Positions 1 through 6,410 of a DNA stretch of 6,447 nucleotides are shown here, piece after piece. Positions within the stretch are counted from its first letter, which is position 1. Each line of letters opens with the position of its first letter. The DNA is taken from contig JAIOSH010000046.1 of the NCBI GenBank assembly GCA_021107685.1, forward strand, positions 1 to 6,447, written 5' to 3'. This DNA comes from Bacteroidales bacterium. Lineage in GTDB: Bacteria; Bacteroidota; Bacteroidia; Bacteroidales; SMBSF39. A model generated the notes under the pieces. The model ran no database searches and was not told where the DNA came from. It was given only the letters and a program-made list of their open reading frames with translations. The translations under genes and the position numbers were made by a program.

Positions 1-1889
1 TTATTACTATTGCATATCCTGTAGGAAGTATTGGAAAAGATTATGATGCAGTTGGAAATATTATACAGCTAAGGAATGTTGGTATTGGTCTGGGAGATAT
101 TACTGACAGGACTTACGATGCCCTTAATAGAGTGATAACGGAAACTATCAATTATGGATTATTTACTAAAACTATTTTTTACACCTATGATCCTGTTGGT
201 AATATTATTGAACTGATTGATCCGGATGGACTTAATATAATTTATAATTACAATGGAGTTAACCAATTGATAGATGCTACAGGCCCTTATGCCGGAATTA
301 CAGATATGTTATATGATCCTCTCGGTAATAATATCCAAACTGATCTGCCTAATGGTGAGTGGAATTCATCAAATTATGATAATATCTATAGACTAACTGA
401 TAAAACAACCCGGGATCCATTGAATTCTGTCATTTTTATGTATGATTATACATATAATGCAATTGGACAAATACTTAATGTAAATAAAAATGGACTTCTT
501 GAGGCAAATTATAATTACAATACTGTTAATTGGCTTACAAATGCAGTTTATCCATCTGCCGGACAAAATATTCAATATTCCTATGACCCGGTTGGAAATC
601 GTATTACACAGGATGACAATGGAAATATAACTTCCTTTACTTATAACACGGAAAACAGGGTTTTAACTCAGACATTTCCAAATTTAGCAACAATTGTTTA
701 TACTTATGATAACAATGGTAATGTAGTTCAAACTTCAAGCATTTGGGGAGTTGTGTCTTATGATTATGACTATGAAAATAGGCTGGAAATGATTACCTAT
801 CCTCCACCTTACGGATATACAGCTAATTATTTCTCACCGGAAGGCAAACGTTTGGCAAGAGATGAGCGTGGACAGATAACACACTATTTTCCTACACTTG
901 CAGGTAATATTGTAGAGATGGATGCCTTTGGTAATACATCAACAAGGTTAAATCCTGGAATCAGCCAGGCTAAGGACGTGCCAAAAGATAATGAAACAAA
1001 AATTACTGAAATTACTTATTGTCATTGGGCTGGTGAAAACAGCACCACCTATTTCACAGGACAAAGCATTACAGCATCTTTTGAATTTGATTATTTCGGT
1101 GGAATGTTGAATTATTCCGGTGATGTTGACGGTGTTGACCCCGGGCTATATGCTTCAGGCAACAAAGTGGATTGGGATCCGATGTTAGGCGCCGAGCTAA
1201 TTGGAATTGATTATGCGCCGGATATTGACCAATGTTTTGGTAATTCTTATTTCGCACCTATTGATCATTTTGAACCCGGATCAGAACCCTTTGATGACTT
1301 AGTATATTCCATCTATAGAAATGACAGGAAAGAGCAAGATAATAGTCCCGGTGAAGATATATTTGGACATATGCTTGATACTGTGCGTAGTCCTTGGTGG
1401 CCTGAGTGTATGCCATGGTGGTGTTCATTAAAAGAGCTGCCTGAAGGAGAACTGCCGGGGTATATGATTGGTACTACTCAAATACATTATGGATTTTCTG
1501 ATAACGACAAAATTTCACTATTCGATTTTAAGCCGGGCGAAGATGATCAACCTGTTGGTAAAACCAAGGAGAAATGCCCATATAAGTACAATGGTAAATG
1601 GGTTAAAACAAATAAATCACGAATAACTGAGGGTCTTAAACTTATACGTACAAAGCGGGCTAAATGTAAAAAATGTAGAAAATATACCACGTGGAGGCTT
1701 TATGAGGTAACTTATCAAAAGCAAATACAAAAAGAAAGAACTGTATGGAAATGCACTCTTTGGAAGGGTCATAAGGGTGATCACCATTGCGCAGGACAGA
1801 GAGAAAAAGAAAAAAAATGGTTTAATGATGGAAAACCTTATACAAAAAGGGAATGGCGATTAGGTTGTGGTTGTGTTGTTAAAAAATAA
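1..1889 (+). CDS. RHS/YD-repeat protein, C-terminal part (5' end outside window)
   Basis: The reading frame is open from the first full codon at position 3, so this is the 3' part of a longer gene; the GTG at 132 is internal, because YD repeats continue upstream of it. About 628 residues are visible. Residues 1 to about 315 (to nt ~945) hold roughly 14 tandem YD repeats of about 20 residues, with forms such as YDPVGN, YDPLGN, YNAIGQ and YDNNGN. In known RHS/YD proteins such repeats form a beta-strand shell at the cell surface or around a toxin. The usual RHS core ending (RYYDP..GRF.S.D) is absent; GLYASGNKVDWDPMLG (nt ~1143-1190) may be a degenerate trace. A tryptophan-rich patch (PWWPECMPWWC, nt ~1391-1423) follows. 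The last ~105 residues are basic and rich in Cys/His: C525, C555/C558 (CxxC), C584, H590, H594, H595, C596, C622, C624 (numbered from the first visible codon). This suggests zinc binding. Toxin activity is possible but not shown, and no immunity-like gene follows. Confidence 0.88.
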   Translation, partial: ITIAYPVGSIGKDYDAVGNIIQLRNVGIGLGDITDRTYDALNRVITETINYGLFTKTIFYTYDPVGNIIELIDPDGLNIIYNYNGVNQLIDATGPYAGITDMLYDPLGNNIQTDLPNGEWNSSNYDNIYRLTDKTTRDPLNSVIFMYDYTYNAIGQILNVNKNGLLEANYNYNTVNWLTNAVYPSAGQNIQYSYDPVGNRITQDDNGNITSFTYNTENRVLTQTFPNLATIVYTYDNNGNVVQTSSIWGVVSYDYDYENRLEMITYPPPYGYTANYFSPEGKRLARDERGQITHYFPTLAGNIVEMDAFGNTSTRLNPGISQAKDVPKDNETKITEITYCHWAGENSTTYFTGQSITASFEFDYFGGMLNYSGDVDGVDPGLYASGNKVDWDPMLGAELIGIDYAPDIDQCFGNSYFAPIDHFEPGSEPFDDLVYSIYRNDRKEQDNSPGEDIFGHMLDTVRSPWWPECMPWWCSLKELPEGELPGYMIGTTQIHYGFSDNDKISLFDFKPGEDDQPVGKTKEKCPYKYNGKWVKTNKSRITEGLKLIRTKRAKCKKCRKYTTWRLYEVTYQKQIQKERTVWKCTLWKGHKGDHHCAGQREKEKKWFNDGKPYTKREWRLGCGCVVKK

Positions 1890-1960
1890 AAAAATAAAAG
1901 CACAATATAATTTATATTATTTATTTTATTAAATATTTAATTTTAAAAAGGAGAATTAAA
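1890..1960 (+). promoter_or_regulatory. AT-only spacer with strong Shine-Dalgarno before the secreted-protein gene
   Basis: This 71-base spacer is almost entirely A and T. AAGGAG at 1948-1953 sits 7 bases before the ATG at 1961 and fixes that start. A clear Shine-Dalgarno is uncommon in Bacteroidota, and the other two complete genes here lack one. A perfect 14-base palindrome (ATTAAATATTTAAT, 1928-1941) and a 6-base AT stem (AATATA/TATATT, near 1904-1918) are present, but neither is a convincing terminator. I see no TAnnTTTG promoter element, so read-through from the RHS gene is possible. Confidence 0.6.
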
Positions 1961-4195
1961 ATGAAAACAAATAAGATGATGAAGAATTCAGCATTGTTGT
2001 TAATAATATTTTTTACAACATCAATTTGTTTTGGCCAATTTTTTCCGAGAGGTGGCTATCAAAATGGTACACATGGCAGCGGAGGCGATGAAACCTTTGA
2101 GATATTTCTGTCCGAGCCGCAACATTTAATAGCTATTGGCGGAAATGACGAAGTATTTCTTGAATGGGAAAAGCCGTTCCCGCTCGGAGAGATAAAATAT
2201 GACGATGGCACAGTCGAAGCATGGTATTGGTTAAGTAATCCTTCTTCCAATAACGATATGTTCTATGTCAGATTTAATGCACCTATCAGTGGTAATATTA
2301 CTGATATTGCTGTTCTTAATGCTGCATCTGCTAATGTTGTATGGGAGAAAATTATAATTTGTCCTGATGATGGAACAGGAAAGCCTGATTTGTTGAATCC
2401 ATGGAAATCATATTCATCAATCCCGGTTAACACCCATCCTATGGAAGGAGGAGAATGGGAAATACTAAACCTGACAACTCCACAAGCAGTTGACAACAAG
2501 GACACGTTTTATATAGTTACTCAATGGTCTAATGGATCAACAACGGGTCCTTATGTTGGAACAGATACTGATTCAAATACAGGAAGGAGCGCATGGTCAA
2601 TGGATGGAGGCACTACATGGAATCTATGGCCTGAGAATTTTATTATGCGTACTTATATTACCGGTTCAAAGGGGACAACTGTTAAATTAAAATCGGAAAA
2701 TAATATTAATGCGGGATACCTGCCGGTTGTAAGTATAAGTACAGGAGAAAAACTTCATTTCAAAACCAATAAAATAGCCTTATCTGTACAAGTTCCTAAA
2801 ATAATCACGTCAAAAGAATTTGATTTCAAAAGTCTTAGTGCTTATAAAGTTTATAGGTCGGATACACCCGGTGGAATATATAGTTTTATAAATTCGACAT
2901 CAGGATTATTTTATACTGATAACACTGCCTCTAACAATAATGAATACTTTTATGTTGTTACAGCCATTTATGATGAGGGGGAATCAAGGTATTCAAATGA
3001 AGCTGCTGCTTTTCCACAGGAAGCGGCATTGGCACCTTACAGTAACAGCTTTGATATCAATAATGGTAACTTCTATGGCACCGGAGACTGGGAATGGGGC
3101 ACACCTGTTTATATAAATGGTCCTTCTGCATATAGTCCACCAAATGTATGGGGTACAATACTTGACGGCACTTATAGTAATTTCTCCAATTCATGGTTAA
3201 TCCAGCCATTTGATTTAAGTGCCGCATCATTTTGTAAAGTCAGCTATGCTTATTGGAACAATATACTATCAGGATTTGATTATGGCTATTTTGCAGTTGA
3301 CCATGATTATGATAATGTTTATGATATACTGGCATTTTATACCGGGGATTCAGGAGGTTGGCAGATAGAGGAACTTATCATTCATGATTCATTATGTTGC
3401 GCATATACAAGATTTGCATTTATATTCCAGTCCGGCTATTCCGGTCTTGACCCAGGCTTTTATATTGATAATTTTAGCATTGAAAGTATAATAAATCTTG
3501 ATGTAAAAGTATATTTAGAAGGTCCGTATAATGGTATAAATATGGATCCTGAATTAAACTTAATTTTACCATTAGACCAACCTTATAATATAGCTCCATG
3601 GAATTATGCAGGTACTGAGAGCGTTACTTCTATTCCAAATTCCAATATTGTTGATTGGTTATTGGTAGAACTCAGGGATACTACCGAAGCACAATATGCC
3701 AGCAGTTTGACAAAAATAGCCCAACAAGCAGCCTTTGTTTTAAATGACGGATCAATTGTTGGAACAGACGGATCTTCTATTCTATCATTTAATCATTCTA
3801 TCATTCATAATTTATTCGTGGTAATCTGGCACCGCAACCATCTCGGAGTTATATCAGCAAATGCTGTAACAAAAACAGGGAGTGTTTACACTTACGACTT
3901 TACAACGGGAAGCGGACAGGCTTACGGCGGAGCAAACGGTCATAAGGAGATAGGAACAGGAGTATGGGGAATGATAGGCGGTGACGGAGATGCTAACAAG
4001 CAAATCAGTAATGCCGATAAAAACGATGTTTGGGCAGTACAAGCCGGAACTTCCGGTTATCTTTCAGGTGATTTTACAATGGATATTCAGGTTAATAATA
4101 CTGATAAAAATGATATCTGGGCACCAAACAGTGGAAAAGGCGGGCAAGTGCCTGATGGGATAACCAAAGGTTATCAATGCCAGGTGCCTGAATAA
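1961..4195 (+). CDS. Secreted multidomain protein: split FnIII-like, MAM/jelly-roll-like, dockerin-like loops
   Basis: A protein of 744 residues, exported by a signal peptide (residues 1-25, probable cleavage CFG|Q26) and therefore extracellular or surface-bound. Domains in order: residues ~53-73 look like the first strands of a fibronectin-III domain (HLIAIGGNDEVFLEWEKP). Residues ~77-235 form an inserted beta-rich domain starting EIKYDDGTVEAWYW. Residues ~291-352 resume the FnIII pattern (AYKVYRSD ... YFYVVTAIYDEG). Residues ~358-508 resemble the MAM/jelly-roll domains of immune-inhibitor-A-like proteins (WEWGTP, SWLIQPFDLS, FYIDNFSIES). Residues ~513-670 carry a module with LEGPY, WLLVELRD (570-573 are ELRD) and HRNHLG (H624). 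Two dockerin-like calcium loops follow at 674-691 (D675, D677, N679, D686) and 703-720 (D704, D708, D715). No T9SS type A sorting domain is seen. No catalytic site is recognised; adhesion or scaffolding is the likeliest role, by inference. The Shine-Dalgarno at 1948-1953 supports the start. Confidence 0.9.
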   Translation: MKTNKMMKNSALLLIIFFTTSICFGQFFPRGGYQNGTHGSGGDETFEIFLSEPQHLIAIGGNDEVFLEWEKPFPLGEIKYDDGTVEAWYWLSNPSSNNDMFYVRFNAPISGNITDIAVLNAASANVVWEKIIICPDDGTGKPDLLNPWKSYSSIPVNTHPMEGGEWEILNLTTPQAVDNKDTFYIVTQWSNGSTTGPYVGTDTDSNTGRSAWSMDGGTTWNLWPENFIMRTYITGSKGTTVKLKSENNINAGYLPVVSISTGEKLHFKTNKIALSVQVPKIITSKEFDFKSLSAYKVYRSDTPGGIYSFINSTSGLFYTDNTASNNNEYFYVVTAIYDEGESRYSNEAAAFPQEAALAPYSNSFDINNGNFYGTGDWEWGTPVYINGPSAYSPPNVWGTILDGTYSNFSNSWLIQPFDLSAASFCKVSYAYWNNILSGFDYGYFAVDHDYDNVYDILAFYTGDSGGWQIEELIIHDSLCCAYTRFAFIFQSGYSGLDPGFYIDNFSIESIINLDVKVYLEGPYNGINMDPELNLILPLDQPYNIAPWNYAGTESVTSIPNSNIVDWLLVELRDTTEAQYASSLTKIAQQAAFVLNDGSIVGTDGSSILSFNHSIIHNLFVVIWHRNHLGVISANAVTKTGSVYTYDFTTGSGQAYGGANGHKEIGTGVWGMIGGDGDANKQISNADKNDVWAVQAGTSGYLSGDFTMDIQVNNTDKNDIWAPNSGKGGQVPDGITKGYQCQVPE
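3776..3807 (+). repeat. 8-base tandem repeat inside the coding sequence
   Basis: Units starting at 3784, 3792 and 3800 are ATCATTTA, ATCATTCT and ATCATTCA, with a weaker unit at 3776 (TCTATTCT). The period and consensus are the same as in the intergenic array at 5781-5844, and 15 bases (3779-3793) are identical to 5832-5846. Here the repeat encodes part of the segment ILSFNHSIIHN. Three units make 24 bases, or eight codons, so the frame is kept. It may be chance in AT-rich DNA. Confidence 0.5.
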
Positions 4196-4206
4196 TTGAT
4201 ATAATT

Positions 4207-4247
4207 AAAAATTTGGAAAAAACATATAAAAAGTTCCCCCAATTTTT
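4207..4247 (+). terminator. Weak possible terminator after the secreted-protein gene
   Basis: AAAAATTTGG (4207-4216) can pair, with one bulged T, with CCAATTTTT (4239-4247), giving an AT-rich stem with a ~22-base loop that ends in a T run. The stem is poor, and its right arm overlaps the upstream box of the promoter at 4245. This is a weak call. Confidence 0.22.
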
Positions 4248-4275
4248 GTTTACTTTACATTGTTTCGTAATTTTG
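4245..4275 (+). promoter_or_regulatory. Consensus Bacteroidota promoter (distal)
   Basis: TTTG (4245-4248), exactly 19 bases, then TAATTTTG (4268-4275) matches the Bacteroidota primary sigma pattern TTTG-N19-TAnnTTTG. A start near 4281-4284 would give a leader of about 200 bases before the nuclease gene at 4486, or a short independent transcript. The spacer begins with a direct repeat of TTTAC (4249-4258). No gene starts just downstream; the only short frame (ATG at 4281, 10 codons) is not convincing. Confidence 0.6.
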
Positions 4276-4315
4276 TAAGGATGACAATAAATAATGAATT
4301 AGGTTTCAAATAAAC

Positions 4316-4372
4316 AGATTGCTTTTGAACGCAAACACACATGTCTCCCCTACGGTTCGTCGCAATGACGAC
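4316..4372 (+). repeat. Remnant of a GTCATTGCGA-type intergenic repeat with hairpin
   Basis: The ends AGATTGC (4316-4322) and CGCAATGACG (4361-4370) match the two ends of a dispersed intergenic repeat I know from many bacterial genomes, which on the other strand reads GTCATTGCGA...GCAATCT. The middle here differs. TCGTC (4357-4361) and GACGA (4367-4371) form a 5-base stem with a GCAAT loop. The segment is more GC-rich than its surroundings and lies in the 290-base gene-free gap between the secreted protein and the nuclease. Family membership rests on recollection, not a search. Confidence 0.45.
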
Positions 4373-4387
4373 ATTATAGACGGACTC

Positions 4388-4408
4388 TAATTAGCTATTA
4401 GCTCTTTT
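4388..4408 (+). repeat. Short degenerate 7-base repeat
   Basis: TAATTAG (4388-4394) and CTATTAG (4395-4401) share five of seven bases, and CTCTTTT (4402-4408) is a weaker third unit. The period matches the 7-base arrays at 6304-6380 and 6411-6438. With only two good units, this is a tentative call. Confidence 0.25.
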
Positions 4409-4426
4409 ACTGATCACGGATTATCG

Positions 4427-4454
4427 TTTTTGTTTACATTAATAAATAACTTTG
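4427..4454 (+). promoter_or_regulatory. Proximal promoter of the secreted nuclease gene
   Basis: TAACTTTG (4447-4454) matches the TAnnTTTG -7 element and lies 31 bases before the ATG at 4486, giving a predicted leader of about 25 bases. TTTG (4429-4432) is present upstream but only 14 bases away, against about 19 in the consensus. From TTTTTG onward the sequence copies the distal promoter minus one TTTAC unit. The -7 box is convincing; the -33 pairing is not. Confidence 0.5.
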
Positions 4455-4485
4455 TATCTTTACCGCCTGATATTATTAATAAAAG

Positions 4486-5769
4486 ATGAAACTATTTCTT
4501 ATTATTTTCATATTGCTCTCAGGAATTGCTGTTTCAGCACAGGATAATCTAAAGATAATGCATTATAATTTGTTATATTATGGGGATAATTCCTTTGGTT
4601 GTAATTCAACGAACAACAATGTAAATGATAAAAACGATTATTTAAAGACAATTGTTAAATATGTTAATCCAGATATATTAACAGTAAATGAAATTAGTGA
4701 AAATGAATATTATCATCAACTCCTGTTGAATAATGCTTTAAATACCGATGATATAGAATATTTTAAGAAAGTAAACATTCCCAACTATTCAAATTCTAAT
4801 ATAGTTAATATGCTTTATTATAATTCAAATAAGTTGAGTCTTTATTCTCAGTCTGCCATAAGCACAAATGTAAGAGATATTGATATTCTTAAACTTTTTT
4901 ATAATTCATCTGATTTAAGTTATTCTGATGATACGGCATTTATAATTTGCATCATAGCACATCTAAAGTCAGGACAAAGCAGCAGTGATGCGAATGAAAG
5001 GGCTGCAGAAACACTCAAATTGATGAATCATCTTAATAATTTGAATGTTTTGGATAATTATATTTTTATGGGTGATTTTAATTTCTATAAAAGCTCGGAA
5101 CAAGCATTTCAAAATCTAATAAATTATTCTAATCCTGATATTTGCTTTAATGACCCGATAAATCAAATAGGAAAGTGGCACGACAATTCTTATTATTCGG
5201 ATTATCATACACAATCAACACATCTTTCCTCAAACGGATGCCCTTCAACCGGCGGAATGGATGACAGGTTTGATTTTATTCTAATATCTGATAAGGTGCT
5301 GAACGGAACCGAATATGTTGAATATACACAGGGTTCATACAAAGCATTAGGTCAGGATGGACAACGATTTAATAGTTCTCTGATTGCATCACCTGTAAAC
5401 ACAAGTGTTCCTGCTAATGTTCTCAATGCTCTTTATGAAATGTCTGACCATTTGCCTGTAATAATGGATTTAAAAATTGATAAACCTGCTTCAATAAATA
5501 ATTTTGAGAATACAAATTTCTATAAAGTCTTTTTTAAAAATCCGGTTAAAGACCAAATCATTTTAAACCTGGATATTAAAAAAAAATCAAATATAAATAT
5601 TGAGATAATTTCAATTTTAGGGAACACATTATTTTTGAAAAACTACAATAATATTACAGGAAATTTCAATTTGACTATTCCATTATATAACATTCAAAAT
5701 GGTTTGTACTTACTGAAAATATCTGATAAATATAATAACAGTTTAATAAGAAAATTCATAAAAATTTAA
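4486..5769 (+). CDS. Secreted endonuclease/exonuclease/phosphatase-family enzyme with T9SS sorting domain
   Basis: A protein of 427 residues: a signal peptide (1-18, probable cleavage VSA|Q19), a catalytic domain (~21-335) and a C-terminal sorting domain (~345-427). The catalytic part carries the DNase I-like superfamily motifs in order: N28 in HYNLLYYG, E69 in VNEIS, H159 in AHLKSG, D197 and N199 in GDFN, R261 and D263 in DDRFDFIL, and D321-H322 in SDHLPV. These are the metal-binding and catalytic positions, so the enzyme is probably active and would hydrolyse phosphodiester bonds, most likely of extracellular nucleic acid; a phospholipase-type substrate cannot be excluded. The C-terminus (NPVKD at N352, G.L..., GLYLLKI..., RKFIKI at the end) is a typical T9SS type A domain, implying export across the outer membrane and attachment or release there. 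The gene has its own promoter at 4447-4454 and no Shine-Dalgarno, normal for the phylum. It converges with the next gene. Confidence 0.93.
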   Translation: MKLFLIIFILLSGIAVSAQDNLKIMHYNLLYYGDNSFGCNSTNNNVNDKNDYLKTIVKYVNPDILTVNEISENEYYHQLLLNNALNTDDIEYFKKVNIPNYSNSNIVNMLYYNSNKLSLYSQSAISTNVRDIDILKLFYNSSDLSYSDDTAFIICIIAHLKSGQSSSDANERAAETLKLMNHLNNLNVLDNYIFMGDFNFYKSSEQAFQNLINYSNPDICFNDPINQIGKWHDNSYYSDYHTQSTHLSSNGCPSTGGMDDRFDFILISDKVLNGTEYVEYTQGSYKALGQDGQRFNSSLIASPVNTSVPANVLNALYEMSDHLPVIMDLKIDKPASINNFENTNFYKVFFKNPVKDQIILNLDIKKKSNINIEIISILGNTLFLKNYNNITGNFNLTIPLYNIQNGLYLLKISDKYNNSLIRKFIKI

Positions 5770-5780
5770 GTAAGTCTTTA

Positions 5781-5844
5781 ATCATTCTCATATTCCATCA
5801 TTCTATCATTTTATCATTCCATTATTCCATCATTCTATCATTTA
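5781..5844 (+). repeat. Tandem array of eight 8-base units (consensus ATCATTCY)
   Basis: Units start every 8 bases at 5781, 5789, 5797, 5805, 5813, 5821, 5829 and 5837. Most match ATCATTCT/ATCATTCC; the copies at 5789 and 5821 each show a small change, and those at 5805 and 5837 end TT and TA. A 20-base stretch at 5792-5811 recurs exactly at 5824-5843, four periods later. The array fills the gap between two convergent genes. Its last unit overlaps the end of the minus-strand gene and contains its stop codon (TCA on the + strand at 5838-5840). No terminator hairpin is visible in this gap. Confidence 0.85.
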
Positions 5845-6218
5845 ATACAACCTATCTTTTTAATTTTTCTAAAATTCACATACAAGGAGATGATTAAGGC
5901 AATAAAGTATAAAATAACTGTTAAAGTTTCTGTTAACCGGGCATTAAAATTCAATCCTGTTATCCTATCAAAAATATATTTAATATAAGAATTAGGTATG
6001 TTATGTTTTTCCAATTTATCTAATACCTGCCAATGCCAGTCTGTAAGAGGGCAATAACCCCAACCGTAAAATATTCCAAGAATGAACCATGAACCACCTG
6101 TAAGGAGCAGGGTAATCAGGTTAATTTTTCGCAATGGTTTCCATATCCATCCAAAAAGATTGAAGATTATCAAAACAGAATGAAATACCAGGAAAAAAAT
6201 ATCAAGAATTTTGTACAT
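5838..6218 (-). CDS. Small integral membrane protein, DUF2784-like
   Basis: A protein of 126 residues of unknown function. Hydrophobic segments lie at about residues 3-26, 32-56 and 97-117, so three membrane spans are likely. Between spans two and three is a polar loop that opens with YCPLTDWHWQVL. The CPLT motif right after a glycine-rich span (LGIFYGWGYC) is what I associate with DUF2784-like membrane proteins, and similar short proteins are common in Bacteroidota; the family assignment is from memory. The C-terminus is basic (RKIKKIGCIK), suggesting a cytoplasmic end. The start ATG (complement of 6216-6218) has no Shine-Dalgarno and no clear promoter close upstream. The stop codon and last lysine codon lie within the 8-base repeat array, so the natural C-terminus may have been altered by repeat change. 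It is convergent with the nuclease gene, with no evident functional link. Confidence 0.85.
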   Translation of the reverse strand: MYKILDIFFLVFHSVLIIFNLFGWIWKPLRKINLITLLLTGGSWFILGIFYGWGYCPLTDWHWQVLDKLEKHNIPNSYIKYIFDRITGLNFNARLTETLTVILYFIALIISLYVNFRKIKKIGCIK

Positions 6219-6303
6219 TAAAAATTAGTTTTAAGATTCTTAAGACAGTCCCTTATAAACCAAGTTAGAGTATGTTCATAAAGTCCACATTGAGAAATAT
6301 TTT

Positions 6304-6380
6304 AGATTTCAGAATTGAGATTTAAGAATTAATACATTGAAGATTAATAAGTTGATGACAAATCTAAAATCACAAATGAC
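6304..6380 (+). repeat. Degenerate array of 7-base units upstream of the membrane-protein gene
   Basis: Read in one 7-base phase, 6304-6331 gives AGATTTC, AGAATTG, AGATTTA and AGAATTA, and 6360-6380, still in the same phase (56 bases later), gives AAATCTA, AAATCAC and AAATGAC; the four units between are degraded. ATTTTAGATTT (6299-6309) is also a perfect 11-base inverted match to AAATCTAAAAT (6360-6370), so the region could fold back on itself. The rest of 6219-6447 holds no gene. Confidence 0.55.
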
Positions 6381-6410
6381 AAGCACCATCCCGAGTACTC
6401 AGCGATTTTT

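Noticed and set aside
132..134. GTG as the start of the RHS gene
   Set aside because: The frame is open upstream to the window edge and encodes further YD repeats (YDAVGN, YDALNR), so this codon is internal.
1752..1790. HNH nuclease motif in the RHS tail (GHKGDHHC)
   Set aside because: The order and spacing of His, Asn and Cys do not fit an HNH fold; a small zinc-binding cluster is the more cautious reading.
2263..2505. Open frame of 80 codons on the minus strand (and other short antisense frames within the large genes)
   Set aside because: It lies wholly inside a well-supported + strand gene, shows no family features and has no promoter or ribosome site.
1961..4195. Immunity gene for the RHS tail
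   Set aside because: The product is a 744-residue secreted multidomain protein, unlike the small immunity proteins that follow polymorphic toxins.
4281..4313. Ten-codon frame just after the distal promoter, as a leader peptide
   Set aside because: The start falls at about the predicted transcription start, leaving no room for ribosome binding, and the peptide has no attenuation-like residue runs.
5781..5844. CRISPR array
   Set aside because: The repeats are contiguous 8-base units without spacers of constant length, and no cas gene is present.
6359..6366. Minus-strand promoter for the membrane-protein gene (TAGATTTG on the minus strand)
   Set aside because: The -7 box matches, but there is no TTTG at the expected distance, it lies about 140 bases from the start codon, and it falls inside the 7-base repeat array, so it may be incidental.
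6392..6400. GAGTACTC palindrome as an operator or attachment site
   Set aside because: Only eight bases are perfectly symmetrical and the flanks do not extend the symmetry; no regulator or integrase is nearby.
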